From Castanea sativa (taxonomy: Eukaryota; Streptophyta; Magnoliopsida; Fagales; Fagaceae), in contig NC_134019.1 of the NCBI RefSeq assembly GCF_040712315.1, positions 32,145,873 through 32,209,872 on the forward strand: a DNA stretch of 64,000 nucleotides, in the 5' to 3' direction. This document shows positions 21,987-33,295 of this stretch, piece after piece; position 1 is the first letter of the stretch, and each line of letters opens with the position of its first letter. The position numbers were made by a program, and so were the translations under genes. Under the pieces are notes generated by a model that was not told where the DNA came from, searched no databases, and saw only the letters and a list, made by a program, of their open reading frames with translations.

Positions 21987-24445
21987 ATGGGTAGGTTTAA
22001 GTGTCTAGTTGATACCGCCGCCGGAATGGAAGGCTTCAGAGCCAAGTATCACATTCCCGGCGATGTGGGTTTAAAGTATTGCCCGGCAGAAGCCGTGGCC
22101 GGTTCTAGGAAAGAGGGAGAGGTTATCATCCCAATGATAGCCTTCATAGAGGGTGGGATGACCCTCCCAATGAAACCTGTAACTAGGGAATACCTTCGCA
22201 ACCACCGGTTGTGTCCCGATTAGTGCCTCCCAAACGTTTTTAGAGTTTTGGGTAGTGTCGATGCTCTAAACGAGCAAATGGGTCTAACCCTCACCTGGCA
22301 CGACGTCGTCTTTCTGTATGAGTCCCACAAACTCTCCAAGGTAGGTTACTATATTAAATCCCGTTCCAGCGTCGTTAGGCTAATCTCCTGTCTGCCTAAA
22401 TCCAACAAAGGCACGAAGGATGACTACTTGATCGTTTCTGGGAACTGGTACGACGGCCTCCACTGTCCAGTTGAGTGGGGGGACCCAGGTGCGATGCCAT
22501 AGGATTAATCTCCCCACAACCCAACTTCCTCTAACACACACAAAAATGAGTATTCATAATTACTTAAACTTATTACATATCTGTGTGAATCTGATCAGGC
22601 TTGTTTGTTTTGACGTCTTTTTTGCAGATAAGCAACACGTGCGCCCTCGTTTGAGTCACTGTAACATCGCAGACCTAAACCGAGTACTTCGCTCCGAGGT
22701 GTTCGTTAGCGAAGACTTACAACTCAGGGCTGCTCATCTCATTCTGGGGTACACTCCCATATCCTCAGACTTCCAGGAGATAGAGAACGCCATAATTGCG
22801 GGTGACCGAAGACGTAGGAGAATAAACATAGCCCGGCCCCACTTTTTGGACGACCGCGAGATCCCTGACGCCCCCCACACCGTTTTGTTCAACCAACCCA
22901 TAGCGGCAATTCCCCTCGCCGTGCACTCTCAGGCAACTATTATTCCAGAAGAGCATGTGTCTTCTTCACATACACTAGACGAGGAGATAGATCAATTCCA
23001 TTTTGAAGACACCGAGAGACCTCGAGGGAATCAGTTCGTCGTACTTTCCGACGAGGAGGAAGAAGCCACCGAGGCCTCTGGAATTGCAGGGTTTGTAGTT
23101 GCCCTACCCGGGGACGTCCCAAGTTCCCCCATCTTTGCCACCTCCCCCTCCTCCAGCTGAGCCAAAACTTCCAGCCGAGGATCCCAAGAAGAAGAGGAAG
23201 GGGGATATTGAGGGGACGATCAGTAAGGACCCCAAGAAACCACGACAACAACTTCCACCGGTTCAGCAGCAGAAGCTGGACAAAGGCAAGGGTAGGGCCC
23301 GCTCAGTTGAAAGCGGGGAAATCAGGGAAGAGGCCGAGGTGCGCCGAGCACCGACCACCTGGTCCCCCGACTTAAGACTGGACGGCGCACCCATCTCCTG
23401 CCAATCCAGTATAAGGGCAGTTCAACAAGGCCATGCCCACCACTTGGCCGAAGTGTTGGAGCGCCCTCTTCTGTTGCCCAAGGACATAGAGACCTTGGAA
23501 AAAATGAGCCAGCCACAACTATTCCTCTCTTTAAAAAGGGATTTAGCGCTGGTAAGTTTACCCCTTTTTAAAAAGATTCCACTTTTAACAATATTCATAA
23601 GTTTGTTTACTACTCCTGATTCCATCACACTTTGTTACAGGCCATTCAGGAGGTCTTTGTAGCCGAGAAATTTATAGAAGACACTCGGAAGAAGGCCAGG
23701 ACTGAGCTGGAGATTAGGCTGGAGACAGAGAAGTCCTTGGGCACAACTCTTGCTGAGAATGAAAAGCTTACCTCGGAGGTGGCTGAGCTGAGGAGAGAGA
23801 AAAATGGGGTCGAGTCAAACTTGAAGACTATGAAGACCCAGATAGAAGGGTAGCGCAAGCTCCTTCGCGAAAAAGATGATGAGCTCGCCCGAGCCCAACG
23901 GGAACGCTCGGATTTGGAAAAAGAACTTGCGCTGATGAAGGAAGAAGCCAGCTCATTCCAACTCTCTTTACAAGGCCAAGCAGGCGAGTTTCGAGGAAGG
24001 GGTAGCAACCACCGAGGAGCAGCTGACAGAGGACTTCGCGGCTTTGTGCCGGGAGTACTGTTAGAAAGTCTGGGGGGAAGCTTTAAACGTAGCAGGAGTT
24101 TCTCTATCCTCGGATCTGAGGAAGTCCGAGAACGTTTGGCTTCCCCTGGAGATACAGGAGATTGAAGAGGCTCTTGCTGCTACTCCTACCCCCGAGATAA
24201 CTCTTCCTGCTCTTCCTCCCATGGTCCCGAAGCCAATTCCAGATCCTAACGAACCTTCGGGTTCCAATAAAGACAAGGAAGGAGGCGGAGATGCCGAGAA
24301 GGGCCTTAGCCAAACCATGGAAGCCAATGCCCCTCCAACGAAAGTAGCAGACAAAGGAAAAAAGGTTCTGTCTCCTTTTGAATCGGAGCTGAAAGAGACA
24401 GAGGGAACCAGCACTTCTCAGCAAGATCCTCCTCCAAAAGCTTAG
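21987..24445 (+). pseudogene. Antisense additional ORF (aORF) of element A, three exons, damaged
   Basis: Lies on the strand opposite pol and reads toward it. Exon 1 is 21987-22488 (MGRFKCLVD; Transposase_28-like region), with a TAG at 22221 where Z has CAG. Intron 1 (22489-22627) is GT...TTTTTTGCAG. Exon 2 is 22628-23551 (acidic region, proline run, KKKRK), with an 83-bp loss near 23110 relative to Z that breaks the frame. Intron 2 (23552-23640) is GTAAG...TTACAG. Exon 3 is 23641-24445: a strong heptad-type coiled coil (LAENEKLTSEVAELRREK) with a TAG at 23851, then a frame change into VWGEALNVAGVS and a Pro/Lys-rich tail. Function unknown; the domain order equals that of B. Confidence 0.75.
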
Positions 24446-24929
24446 GACCTAGCTTAGGGCTTCTCTTTCTCCATGTTCAGCCTTTATATGTAATGCATGT
24501 CCAAATGATTAATGAAGAACAACTTTATTTGAATTTCACCCGTGTTGCACCTGTTTTTACTTTATTCTTTTTATACTTATCGCAAAAGTTTCCCATTAAT
24601 ACATAGCAAAAGTTTCTCAGAGTAAACAAACCTAACTCCAAGGATTGCACAATCATAACTTCCACATAATCACGCGCATGTTATTAAAGATTTAACAGAA
24701 GGTGACATGGTTGAGATATTTAAACAATGCCTCGATTAAAAAGAAGAAAAGACCTCATATAACGATCAAACCCTTGTAATGTATAGCACCGTTTCTAGTA
24801 GGATGTAAGGTCCGAGGACCATTCCTTACACAAATTTGCTTATCACTTAAAGATATAAAACTTAAGATCCGAGTTAATAAACAGTAATGCATTAACACCC
24901 AGACATAATAAGGAGTTAACTTTGATCAA
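24446..24929. other. Short non-coding stretch between aORF and array in A
   Basis: Contains an AATGAAGAACAAC word and degenerate forms of the array unit toward 24800-24929 (for example GGTCCGAGGACCATTCC). No ORF. Confidence 0.6.
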
Positions 24930-27106
24930 AGTCGTGGTCCGAAGATAAGACTTAACCAATTTTTCGTTTGATTCTTAAAAATTGTAACTTCAAATGTTAA
25001 ATTTCCCAAAGCAGGAAGTCCGAAGACCCGACATAACTAAGGTTCTGTTTAACAAATGACAAGACATCAATTTCCCCAAGGTTTGTGGTCCGAGGACTGC
25101 ACTTAACCAAGTTTCTGTTTGATTCTTAAAAATGATAATCTCAAATGTTAATTTTCCCAAAGCAGGAGGTCCGAGTACCCGACCTAACTAAGGTTCTGTT
25201 TAACAAATGACAAGACATCAATTTCCACAAGGTTTGTGGTCCGAGGACTGCACTTAACCAAGTTTCTGTTTGACTCTTAAGAACAGTAGCTTCAAATGTT
25301 AATTTCCTCAAAGTAGGAGGTCCGAAGACCCGGCATAACTAAGGTTCTGTTTAACAAATGACAAGACATCAATTTCCACAAGGTTTGTGGTCCGAGGACT
25401 GCACTTAACCAAGTTTCTGTTTGATTCTTAAAGATAGTAGCTTCAAATGTTAATTTTCCCAAAGTAGGAGGTCCGAAGACCCGGCATAACTAAGGTTCTG
25501 TTTAACAAATGACAAGACATCAATTTCTACAAGGTTTGTGGTCCGAAGACTGCACTTAACCAAGTTTCTGTTTGATTCTTAAAAATGATAATCTCAAATG
25601 TTAATTTTCCCAAAGCAGGAGGTCCGAGGACCCGACCTAACTAAGGTTCTGTTTAACAAATGACAAGACATCAATTTCCACAAGGTTTGTGGTCCGAGGA
25701 CTGCACTTAACCAAGTTTCTGTTTGACTCTTAAGAACAGTAGCTTCAAATGTTAATTTCCCCAAAGTAGGAGGTCCGAAGACCCGGCATAACTAAGGTTC
25801 TGTTTAACAAATGACAAGACATCAATTTCCACAAGGTTTGTGGTCCGAGGACTGCACTTAACCAAGTTTCTGTTTGATTCTTAAAGATAGTAGCTTCAAA
25901 TGTTAATTTCCCCAAAGTAGGAGGTCCGAAGACCCGGCATAACTAAGGTTCTGTTTAACAAATGACAAGACATCAATTTCCACAAGGTTTGTGGTCCGAG
26001 GACTGCACTTAACCAAGTTTTTGTTTGATTCTTAAAAATGATAATCTCAAATGTTAATTTTCCCAAAGCAGGAGGTCCGAGGACCCGACCTAACTAAGGT
26101 TCTGTTTAACAAATGACAAGACATCAATTTCCACAAGGTTTGTGGTCCGAGGACTGCACTTAACCAAGTTTCTGTTTGACTCTTAAGAACAGTAGCTTCA
26201 AATGTTAATTTCCCCAAAGTAGGAGGTCCGAAGACCCGGCATAACTAAGGTTCTGTTTAACAAATGACAAGAAATCAATTTTCACAAGGTTTGTGGTCCG
26301 AGGACTGCACTTAACCAAGTTTCTGTTTGACTCTTAAGAACAGTAGCTTCAAATGTTAATTTTCCCAAAGTAGGAGGTTCGAAGACCCGGCATAACTAAG
26401 GTTCTGTTTAACAAATGACAAGACATCAATTTCCACAAGGTTTGTGGTCCGAGGACTGCACTTAACTAAGTTTCTGTTTGACTCTTAAGAACAGTAGCTT
26501 CAAATGTTAATTTTCCCAAAGTAGGAGGTCCGAAGACCCGGCATAACTAAGGTTCTGTTTAACAAATGGCAAGACATCAATTTCCACAAGGTTTGTGGTC
26601 CGAGGACTGCACTTAACCAAGTTTCTGTTTGATTCTTAAAGATAGTAGCTTCAAATGTTAATTTTCCCAAAGTAGGAGGTCCGAAGACCTGGCATAACTA
26701 AGGTTCTGTTTAACAAATGACAAGACATCAATTTCCACAAGGTTTGTGGTCCGAGGACTGCACTTAACCAAGTTTCTGTTTGACTCTTAAGAACAGTAGG
26801 TAGCTTCAAATGTTAATTTTCCCAAAGTAGGAGGTCCGAAGACCCGGCATAACTAAGGTTCTGTTTAACAAATGACAAGACATCAATTTCCACAAGGTTT
26901 GTAGTCCGAGGACTGCACTTAACCAAGTTTCTGTTTGATTCTTAAAGATAGTAGCTTCAAATGTTAATTTTCCCAAAGTAGGAGGTCCGAAGACCCGACA
27001 TAACTAAGGTTCTGTTTAACAAATGACAAGACATCAATTTCCACAAGGTTTGTGGTCCGAGGACTGCACTTAACCAAGTTTCTGTTTGATTCTTAAAGAT
27101 AGTAGC
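24930..27106. repeat. Satellite-like tandem array, ~14 copies of a 151-bp unit
   Basis: Unit starts (GTTTGTGGTCCGAGGAC) recur every 150-152 bp, e.g. 25081, 25232, 25383 and 25533. Each unit is a dimer of two related halves, each opening GGTCCGARGAC and containing TAACYAAG then TTCTGTTT. Three sequence variants of the variable block alternate, giving higher-order structure (see findings). The array sits between integrase and the antisense ORF, the hypervariable 3' region of Tat elements. Confidence 0.93.
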
Positions 27107-27163
27107 TGCATGCGTCAGAGGTACTCATAACTTTGAAACGTTCACTGATAAAAGCACATTTCA

Positions 27164-28923
27164 TTAATAATAATATCTTCTAAGATTATTTACATTCCAT
27201 GGGCGTGGTACAACTCTCTCATCTAGGTCAGCTAGCCGATATGACCCTATGCCTGCTACTGACACAATGCGATAGGGGCCTTCCCAGTTGGGTCCTAGCT
27301 TACCCCAGGCTGGGTTTTTAGAGGTGCCAACAACTTTTCTTAGCACAAGACCACCAGGTGCAAGTGGCCTTAGCCTTACGTGGGCATCATATCCTCGTTT
27401 CAGCTTCTGTTGATAGTAAGCCATTTGAACCATAGCTGCCTCGCGTCGTTCCTCAAGTAAATCGAGACCTTTCTCCAGGAGTCCATCGTTGTTCTCCAGG
27501 CTAAAAGAACTTGTCTTTAGGGTAGGAAAACCGTATTCCAAAGGTATCACCGCCTCGGCCCCATAAGTCATAGAGAATGGCGTTTCTCCAGTGGACCTGC
27601 GCGGTATGGTCCGATACGTCCACAGAACATGAGGGAGCTCTTCTACCCATTTGCCTTTCGCATCGTCCAACCTTTTCTTCAGCCCACTGACAATGACCTT
27701 GTTGATGGCCTCGGCTTGCCCATTTCCTTGAGGATAAACTGGTGTGGAATATCTATTTATGATACCCATGTCACCACAATACTTCCTAAAAGCCTTACTA
27801 TTGAACTGGACACCATTGTCTGAGATGAGTGTGTGTGGTATTCCGAATCTAGTGACGATGTTTTTCCAGACGAACTTCTTGGAGTCAACATCTCTAATAT
27901 TTGCTAAGGGCTCGGCCTCAATCCATTTAGTGAAATAGTCTGTTCCCACGAGAAGCCATCTTTTGTTATCTGTTGCCTTTGGGAATGGCCCAACTATGTC
28001 TAATCCCCACTGTGCGAAGGGCCAAGGACTGGAAAGGGGGTTAAGAACTCCTCCAGGTTGATGAATATTAGGGGCGAACCTCTGACACTGATCGCATTTC
28101 CTGGCATAGTCTTGAGCCTCCCTTTGCATATTGGGCCACCAATAACCCTGAGTTAGAGCTCTGTGGGCTAAGGATCTTCCCTCGGTGTGGCTACCACAAA
28201 TCCCTTCATGCAGTTCTTCCAGAAGCCCTTCCGTTGAGTCAGGGTGTACACACAACAAGTACGGTCCTAAAAAGGATCGTTTATACAGTTTCTGGTCCTC
28301 GGACAACCAGAAACGCGGCGCCTTTCGGCGTATCTTATCTGCTTTGGATTTGTCCTCAGGAAGGACGTCATTCCTAAGAAAAGATATGACCGGGTCAATC
28401 CAACTAGGTCCCGGCCTTATTAGATGGATGTGAGGCGCGTTGGCAATAACAACAGAGGGTTCTAGTAAATCCTCAACGAGGATGACCCTAGGTAAACCTT
28501 GAGCCGAGGTAGTTGCCAGCGTAGCTAAGGAGTCTGCATGGGTGTTTCCGCTCCGAGAGATATGAGTTAAGGCGAAGGAGTCAAATTCAGGTTGCTGGCG
28601 CTTGATTTGGGCCAAATATTCCTGCATTCTGGGGTCTCTAGCCTCCATGGTCCCCATGACCTGGCCGACCACCAGTTGAGAGTCCGAGAAGACATGAACT
28701 TCCTTTCCACCCATTTTACGTACCATCTGCATGCCTGCCAAGACTGCTTCATACTCGGCCTCATTGTTAGTGGCCGAGAAGGCCAATCTTAAAGATTTTT
28801 CAAAGACAATTCCTTCAGGGGACATTAGAACAAGTCCAATACCAGACCCTCTCTGATTAGCAGCCCCATCCACATACACTTCCCAAATCGGAGACACCGC
28901 AAACTCGTGATCACACCAACCGA
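27164..28923 (-). CDS. pol: Archaeal-type RNase H and integrase of element A (intact frame)
   Basis: C-terminal part of Pol, open from the frameshift at about 28924 to the TAA at 27164 (last residues NLRRYYY). The second RNase H, near 28885-28500, has YVDGAANQRGSG, NNEAEYEAVLAG, FSDSQLVVGQV and NTHADSLATLA, so its catalytic acids are present. Integrase: HHCC finger (HEGICGSHTEG...CDQCQRF), catalytic core with LDIVGPF, LISDNGVQF and NGQAEAINK (D, D and E all present), and the C-terminal domain WEGPYRIVSVAGIGSY. Integrase inserts the cDNA; the second RNase H is a Tat-lineage feature. It is normally translated as part of Gag-Pol, not from its own ATG. Confidence 0.9.
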
Positions 28924-30480
28924 TTTTTCACCCATGTGGGCCTCTTTCAGAGTTTCTTCCAGCAATGGCTCGGCAAATTCCGCCCCCAAGTCAGCGAGGA
29001 CCTGGCCCTTCACCGAGGTGCAAGGCTTGTATTTAACACCAAAAGCCCCCAGGATGGTCCCCCACTTTGCTATGCTGCCCGAGTAGTCGGCACTACGTAG
29101 CACTGCCTTGAGGGGCAATTGGGTCAGAACAACCACTGTGTGAGACTGAAAATAATGGGGAAGCTTTCGCGTGGCATGAACCACGGCTAGGAGCGCTTTC
29201 TCTAAGGGTTGATAACGCACCTCGGCTTCACCTAAAGACTTACTAACATAATATACCGGTCTTTGCACCCCGTTATCATCTCTTATCAGGACCAAGCTGA
29301 CCACGTGGACGGCCACTGCCAGATAAGCAAACAAAATCTCATGTGCCTCCGGACGAGACAAAATGGGTGGCCGAGAAAGATATTGCTTGAGCTGTTGAAA
29401 AGCTGACTCGCAGTCCTCGGTCCATTGAAACCCTTTCCACTTATTCAACAGTTGGAAGAAAGGACGACACCGGTCAGCTGACCGAGATATGAATCTATTC
29501 AAGGCGGCAATCATTCCCGTTAGCTTCTGGATTTCTTTTGGATTTCGAGGAGACTGCAAGTCCTGAATAGCCTTGACCTGCACCGGATTTACCTCTATGC
29601 CTCTATGAGTAATCATGTATCCCAAAAATTTTCCAGACCCCAAGCCGAAAGAGCACTTTGAGGCGTTGAGGCGCAACTTGTACTTTCTCAATATCTGAAA
29701 AGTGTCGGCCAAATCTTTCACGTGTGAGGGTATTGTTTTGCTTTTCACCACCATATCGTCAACATATACCTCAATGGTTTTCCCCATTTGCTGTTCGAAC
29801 ATTCTGGTCATCATTCTTTGATAGGTAGCCCCAGCATTCTTTAAGCCGAATGGCATGACCTTATAATGATAATTCCCCGTCGGTGTAATGAAGGCAGTTT
29901 TCTCCTGGTCCTCTAATGCTAAGGGAATCTGGTGGTAACCCTGGAAGGCGTCCAAAAAACTCATCCGAGGATGTCCGACAGTGGCATCCACCAGTTGATC
30001 AATACGTAGCATTGGGAACGAATCTTTAGGACAGGCCTTGTTCAGATCAGTGAAGTCCACACATACCCTCCACGTTCCATTCTTCTTTTTGACAACAACC
30101 GTATGGGCCAACCACTCGGGGTAGAAAACCTCTTTGATAGCACCAGCCCTCTTGAGTTTAAGCACCTCTTCCTTCACAGCCTCGGAATGTTCTCTGGAGG
30201 AGCGCCGAGGTGGCTGCCTTCTCGGAATAATAGCTGGGTTGACATTTAAGTGATGACAAATGAAGCCCGGGTCCACACCTGGAGCTTCATAAGGATCCCA
30301 CGCGAAAACATCAACATTGTCCTTTAAGAATTCTAACAATTCCATCTTCTCTTGGGGTGGCAAAAGTACTCCGACTTGGAAGAATCTCTCCGGGTCATCG
30401 GCTACTGGAAACTTCTCCAACCCCTCGCAATGTGTCTCATCTCCTGTCACCACTCCAGATGAATTAGGAGCCGTTAACTG
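28924..30480 (-). CDS. pol: Reverse transcriptase and first RNase H of element A
   Basis: Open from just after the TAG at 30481 to a single-base frame break in a run of five T (28924-28928 on the plus strand). RT motifs in order: FYPEWLAHTVVVKKKNG, WRVCVDFTDLNKACPKD, FLDAFQGYHQIPL, VMPFGLKNAGATYQR, the intact YVDD box, and GKFLGYMITHRGIEVNP. The connected RNase H (about 29340-28980) is degenerate, as usual in Tat elements, where a second RNase H takes over. The one-base shift joins this frame to the downstream RNase H. A homopolymer slip (real or assembly error) is likelier than programmed frameshifting, because B has no shift at that place. Confidence 0.9.
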
Positions 30481-30483
30481 CTA
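30475..30483 (-). promoter_or_regulatory. Candidate readthrough stop between protease and RT (A)
   Basis: In-frame TAG CAG TTA, preceded by TTA, at the same place as the TAG CAA TTA of B (11311). It fits UAG-CAR-YYA. Suppression would yield Gag-Pro-Pol, and termination Gag-Pro. Confidence 0.5.
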
Positions 30484-31188
30484 TAAGTCTTTGGTGATTA
30501 AAGCTGAAGTCTCGGCTTCTGTCTGATGCAATACTGCAGCCGATATGCACTGCCTGGCTACCGATTGGCTGCCGAGGATTTCCCCAACACATTCCCCCGA
30601 GGGGAACTTAACTTTAACATGTAAGGTAGAGGAGACGGCTCCAAGCGCGTGCAGCCAAGGCCTGGCGAGGATGGCTGTATATGGTGAGTACGCGTCAACC
30701 ACAATGAAATCCACCTCAACCGTTTCTGAGCCGGATTGAACGGGCAAACGGATCTGTCCCTTCTGCACAACGGCTCTCCCTTCGAAGCTTATAAGCGGCG
30801 AATCATAAGGAGTAAGGTCTTCCAACTTCAACCTTAACCCCTTAAACAGATCAGGGTACATGATATCTGCACCGCTGCCCTGATCTATCATCACCCTCCT
30901 CACATCATAGTTCCCTATTCTGAGGGTGACCACAAGAGCATCGTCATGGGGCTGGATAGTCCCCACCTTATCCTCCTCGGAGAAATCTAAGACGGGCAAA
31001 GTGCCCCTCAATCTCTTCGGCCTGCGACCCACATCCTCGGCCGAAGGATGGGAAACCGCCATTACCCTAGTGGGACTTGAGCCGGTCCTACCAGGGGCAG
31101 CGAAGATAACATTAATTGTTCCCAATGCTGGCCGAGATGTATTGTTCCTCTGGTTGTTCGAGCCAACTTGACTGACCTGCCCAGTGGG
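30484..31188 (-). CDS. pro: Aspartic protease region of element A
   Basis: Retropepsin-like domain in the gag frame. The flap-proximal catalytic loop reads VMIDQGSGADIMYPDLF (about 30905-30855), a D-Q-G variant of D-[ST]-G. The later ILARPWLHALGAVSSTLHVK strand is conserved with B and (as [11 protein letters not shown]) with D. It begins after an in-frame TAG at 31189 and ends at the candidate readthrough TAG at 30481. It cleaves the polyprotein in functional relatives. Confidence 0.8.
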
Positions 31189-32493
31189 CTAACACAAGTG
31201 CTGCTTTAATTTTCCCTCACTGACGAGCTGCTCCAGATGGTTCCACAGGGTCCGACAGTTCTCTGTAGTGTGGCCCACATCCCGGTGGTACTGGCAAAAG
31301 AGGTTACGATTCCTCTTCGCAGGGTCTCCTGCCATCTTATCAGGCCATTTAAAAAAGGGTTCCTTACGAACTTTCTCCAGCAGCTGATGTACTGGTTCCC
31401 GAAATACGGTGTTCACGGCCTGAGGTGCTGCCGAGGCGGACTGTCCAACGTAATCTCTCCTCGGCCTATTATTGTGGTATCTGTCCGACCTGAAATCCCT
31501 TCTCTCCTACGGGATAGCCTTCTCCTTTCCCTTTCCTTGCTGTTGGTCTTCCTCCACTCTCTTATACTCGTCAATACGGTCCATGAGGCGACGTACACTG
31601 CGAACAGGCTTTTTAGTCAAAGACTTTCTCAGGTCGTGATCTGTAGGGAGGCCTACCTTAAAGGTATTAAGCGCAACCTCATCAAAGTCGCCATCTATTT
31701 CATTAAACATCTCCCAATAACGATCGGAGTATGCTTTCAACGTCTCCCCTTCCCTCATGGTCATGGATAACAGCGAGTCCAATGGCCGAGGTACTCTACT
31801 ACACGTAATGAACCGTGATGCGAATGCTCTAGTGAGCTCCCCAAACGAACTTATAGACCCCGACTTAAGGCCGTTGAACCACCTCATAGCAACAGGTCCC
31901 AGGCTAGAGGGGAAAACTTTACACATCAGGGTCTCGTTGTGAGAGTGCACCGCCATCCTCTGGTTAAAGTGACTCACATGCTCCACCGGATCAGTTCGGC
32001 TATTATAGATGGTGAAAGAGGGCTGGGTAAACCTTCTGGGAAGCCTTCCTTTCTCAATCCTCCGTGCCAATGGAGATTTGGAGAGCTGGTGTAACGCCCT
32101 ACTCATAGCATCGTTGCCTAAGCCCCTAGAATGAGGCTTCTTACGTCTGCGAGTTGGCTAGTCGTCCTCCTCACCGGAGGATGTTGCACTGGTGGGAGAG
32201 CGCGACCTTGAGCTGTAGCCAGCTCCCCTATCCTCCTTTGAGGAAGAATTAGATGAGGACGGTGAAAACCTACGCTTGGCGCGGCGTAGCTTTCTCTTTA
32301 AACGGTTGATTTCCTTCTGCATGGATTTAGAACCCTCATCGTGGGTGGTGCTACTCCCCTCACGAATATGGCTAGCACCTGGGTATTCAGTATGGACACT
32401 CCCCTCACGATCCCTTCGATGTTCAAAACGTTCGAATTGATCTTCCGGCTGTGATCCCTGTGACTCTGCATGGTGAGCACCTAAGCCTGCCAT
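31189..32493 (-). pseudogene. gag: gag of element A, one frame with three TAG codons
   Basis: Starts at ATG 32493 (MAGLGAHHAES), 27 bp from the PBS. The N-terminus is rich in Arg/Ser/Glu. The gag core (about 32030-31600) has DPVEHVSHFNQRMAVH, CKVFPSSLGPVAMRWF, FASRFITCSRVPRPL and SMTMREGETLKAYSDRYWE. The zinc-binding CQYHRDVGHTTENC motif lies near 31290. The frame never shifts, but TAG occurs at 32158, 31507 and 31189. At 31507 the copy in B has TCG. Length excluding stops is about 430 residues. Confidence 0.85.
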
Positions 32494-32520
32494 AATATCC
32501 CTACCTCTTCTAGACTAGAT

Positions 32521-32540
32521 TTCCCACAGACGGCGCCAAT
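32521..32540 (-). promoter_or_regulatory. Primer-binding site of element A
   Basis: On the minus strand ATTGGCGCCGTCTGTGGGAA directly follows the 5' LTR. Same core as in B and D. Confidence 0.82.
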
Positions 32541-33290
32541 TGTAAGTGCACAATTGCACCTGGCCCCAAGAACAGTTACGGGCTCAGGCCCAATGAGCCT
32601 TAAACAATATGAATTTGTAGAGTGTGGGCTTGAAACCCAGGTTAGAAGGGTGTGAGGATTAAATGACAAGCCAAAGATTGCAAACACTCAAAAACAACGG
32701 GGAATCTTGTAAATCAACCTCCTCGGACGAAGCCAAGAGTTGTTCTTATATTATCTCTTTCTCTTTCTTCTTTTCCTTTTAGATTACAAAGTCGTCCCCC
32801 CCTCTTTTTCTGTTCTAGGTTGCTCCTTAAATACTCTTCTTTTTGATACTTTGTACACGTGTTGCCCTAACTCCCTCTTAGCCTAGATATTTCTTTTCTC
32901 AGTGCCTTTGAATAGTAACCAGAAGTTTCCCTTCCACTGTTCAGGTGTCACTTCCCCATTAATGCGGTCAGGGTGGTAGGTGCAGGGTCTTTAATGCGGA
33001 TGTGGCAGCCTTTACCTTTGGTATTTCCCTAACATCGGTGCTTCCAGGACATTCAAGGGTTCACCCCTTTTAACCATTGGTCTTGGCCGTGTCATTCCCC
33101 AACCTTTACCATGAAGTCCCTGGTTCTCCAGTGTCTGTCCGAGGAGAAATTCACCCTCGGCTGTACTCTCGGATCCTCGGCGTATGGGCCGACCCGTAGT
33201 ACTAACAAATTCCAAACCCAAGAGCAGGTCGGCCTTCCTTAGCATGGCCCAAAGGCCCACATTCCCATCAGGGTCTTTTTACTCCCCACA
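32541..33290 (-). repeat. 5' LTR of element A (750 bp, full length)
   Basis: On the minus strand TGTGGGGAGT...GCACTTACA. TATA-like TATTTAA (minus strand) at 32833-32827. Nearly identical to the retained parts of 21032-21478 and clearly homologous to 2395-3147. Confidence 0.94.
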
Positions 33291-33295
33291 ATTAT

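Larger units (their letters stand above)
21032..33290 (-). mobile_element. Element A: well-preserved Tat-type Ty3/gypsy retrotransposon (12.26 kb)
   Basis: Minus-strand element with ATTAT duplicated at 21027-21031 and 33291-33295. Order along its own direction: 5' LTR (33290-32541), PBS, gag, protease, candidate readthrough TAG, RT-RNase H, archaeal-type RNase H, integrase, a 2.2 kb tandem array, an antisense spliced ORF (on the plus strand), polypurine tract (21494-21479) and 3' LTR (21478-21032). The LTRs differ at only about 3 positions apart from a 303-bp deletion in the 3' LTR, so it is the youngest element here. Coding damage is limited to a few TAG codons and one single-base frameshift in pol. 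It is the same family as Z and related to B. Confidence 0.94.

Noticed and set aside
28915..28935. Programmed -1 frameshift between RT-RNase H and second RNase H in A
   Set aside because: B has no frame change at this point, and no proper X-XXY-YYZ heptamer is seen; a homopolymer indel is simpler.
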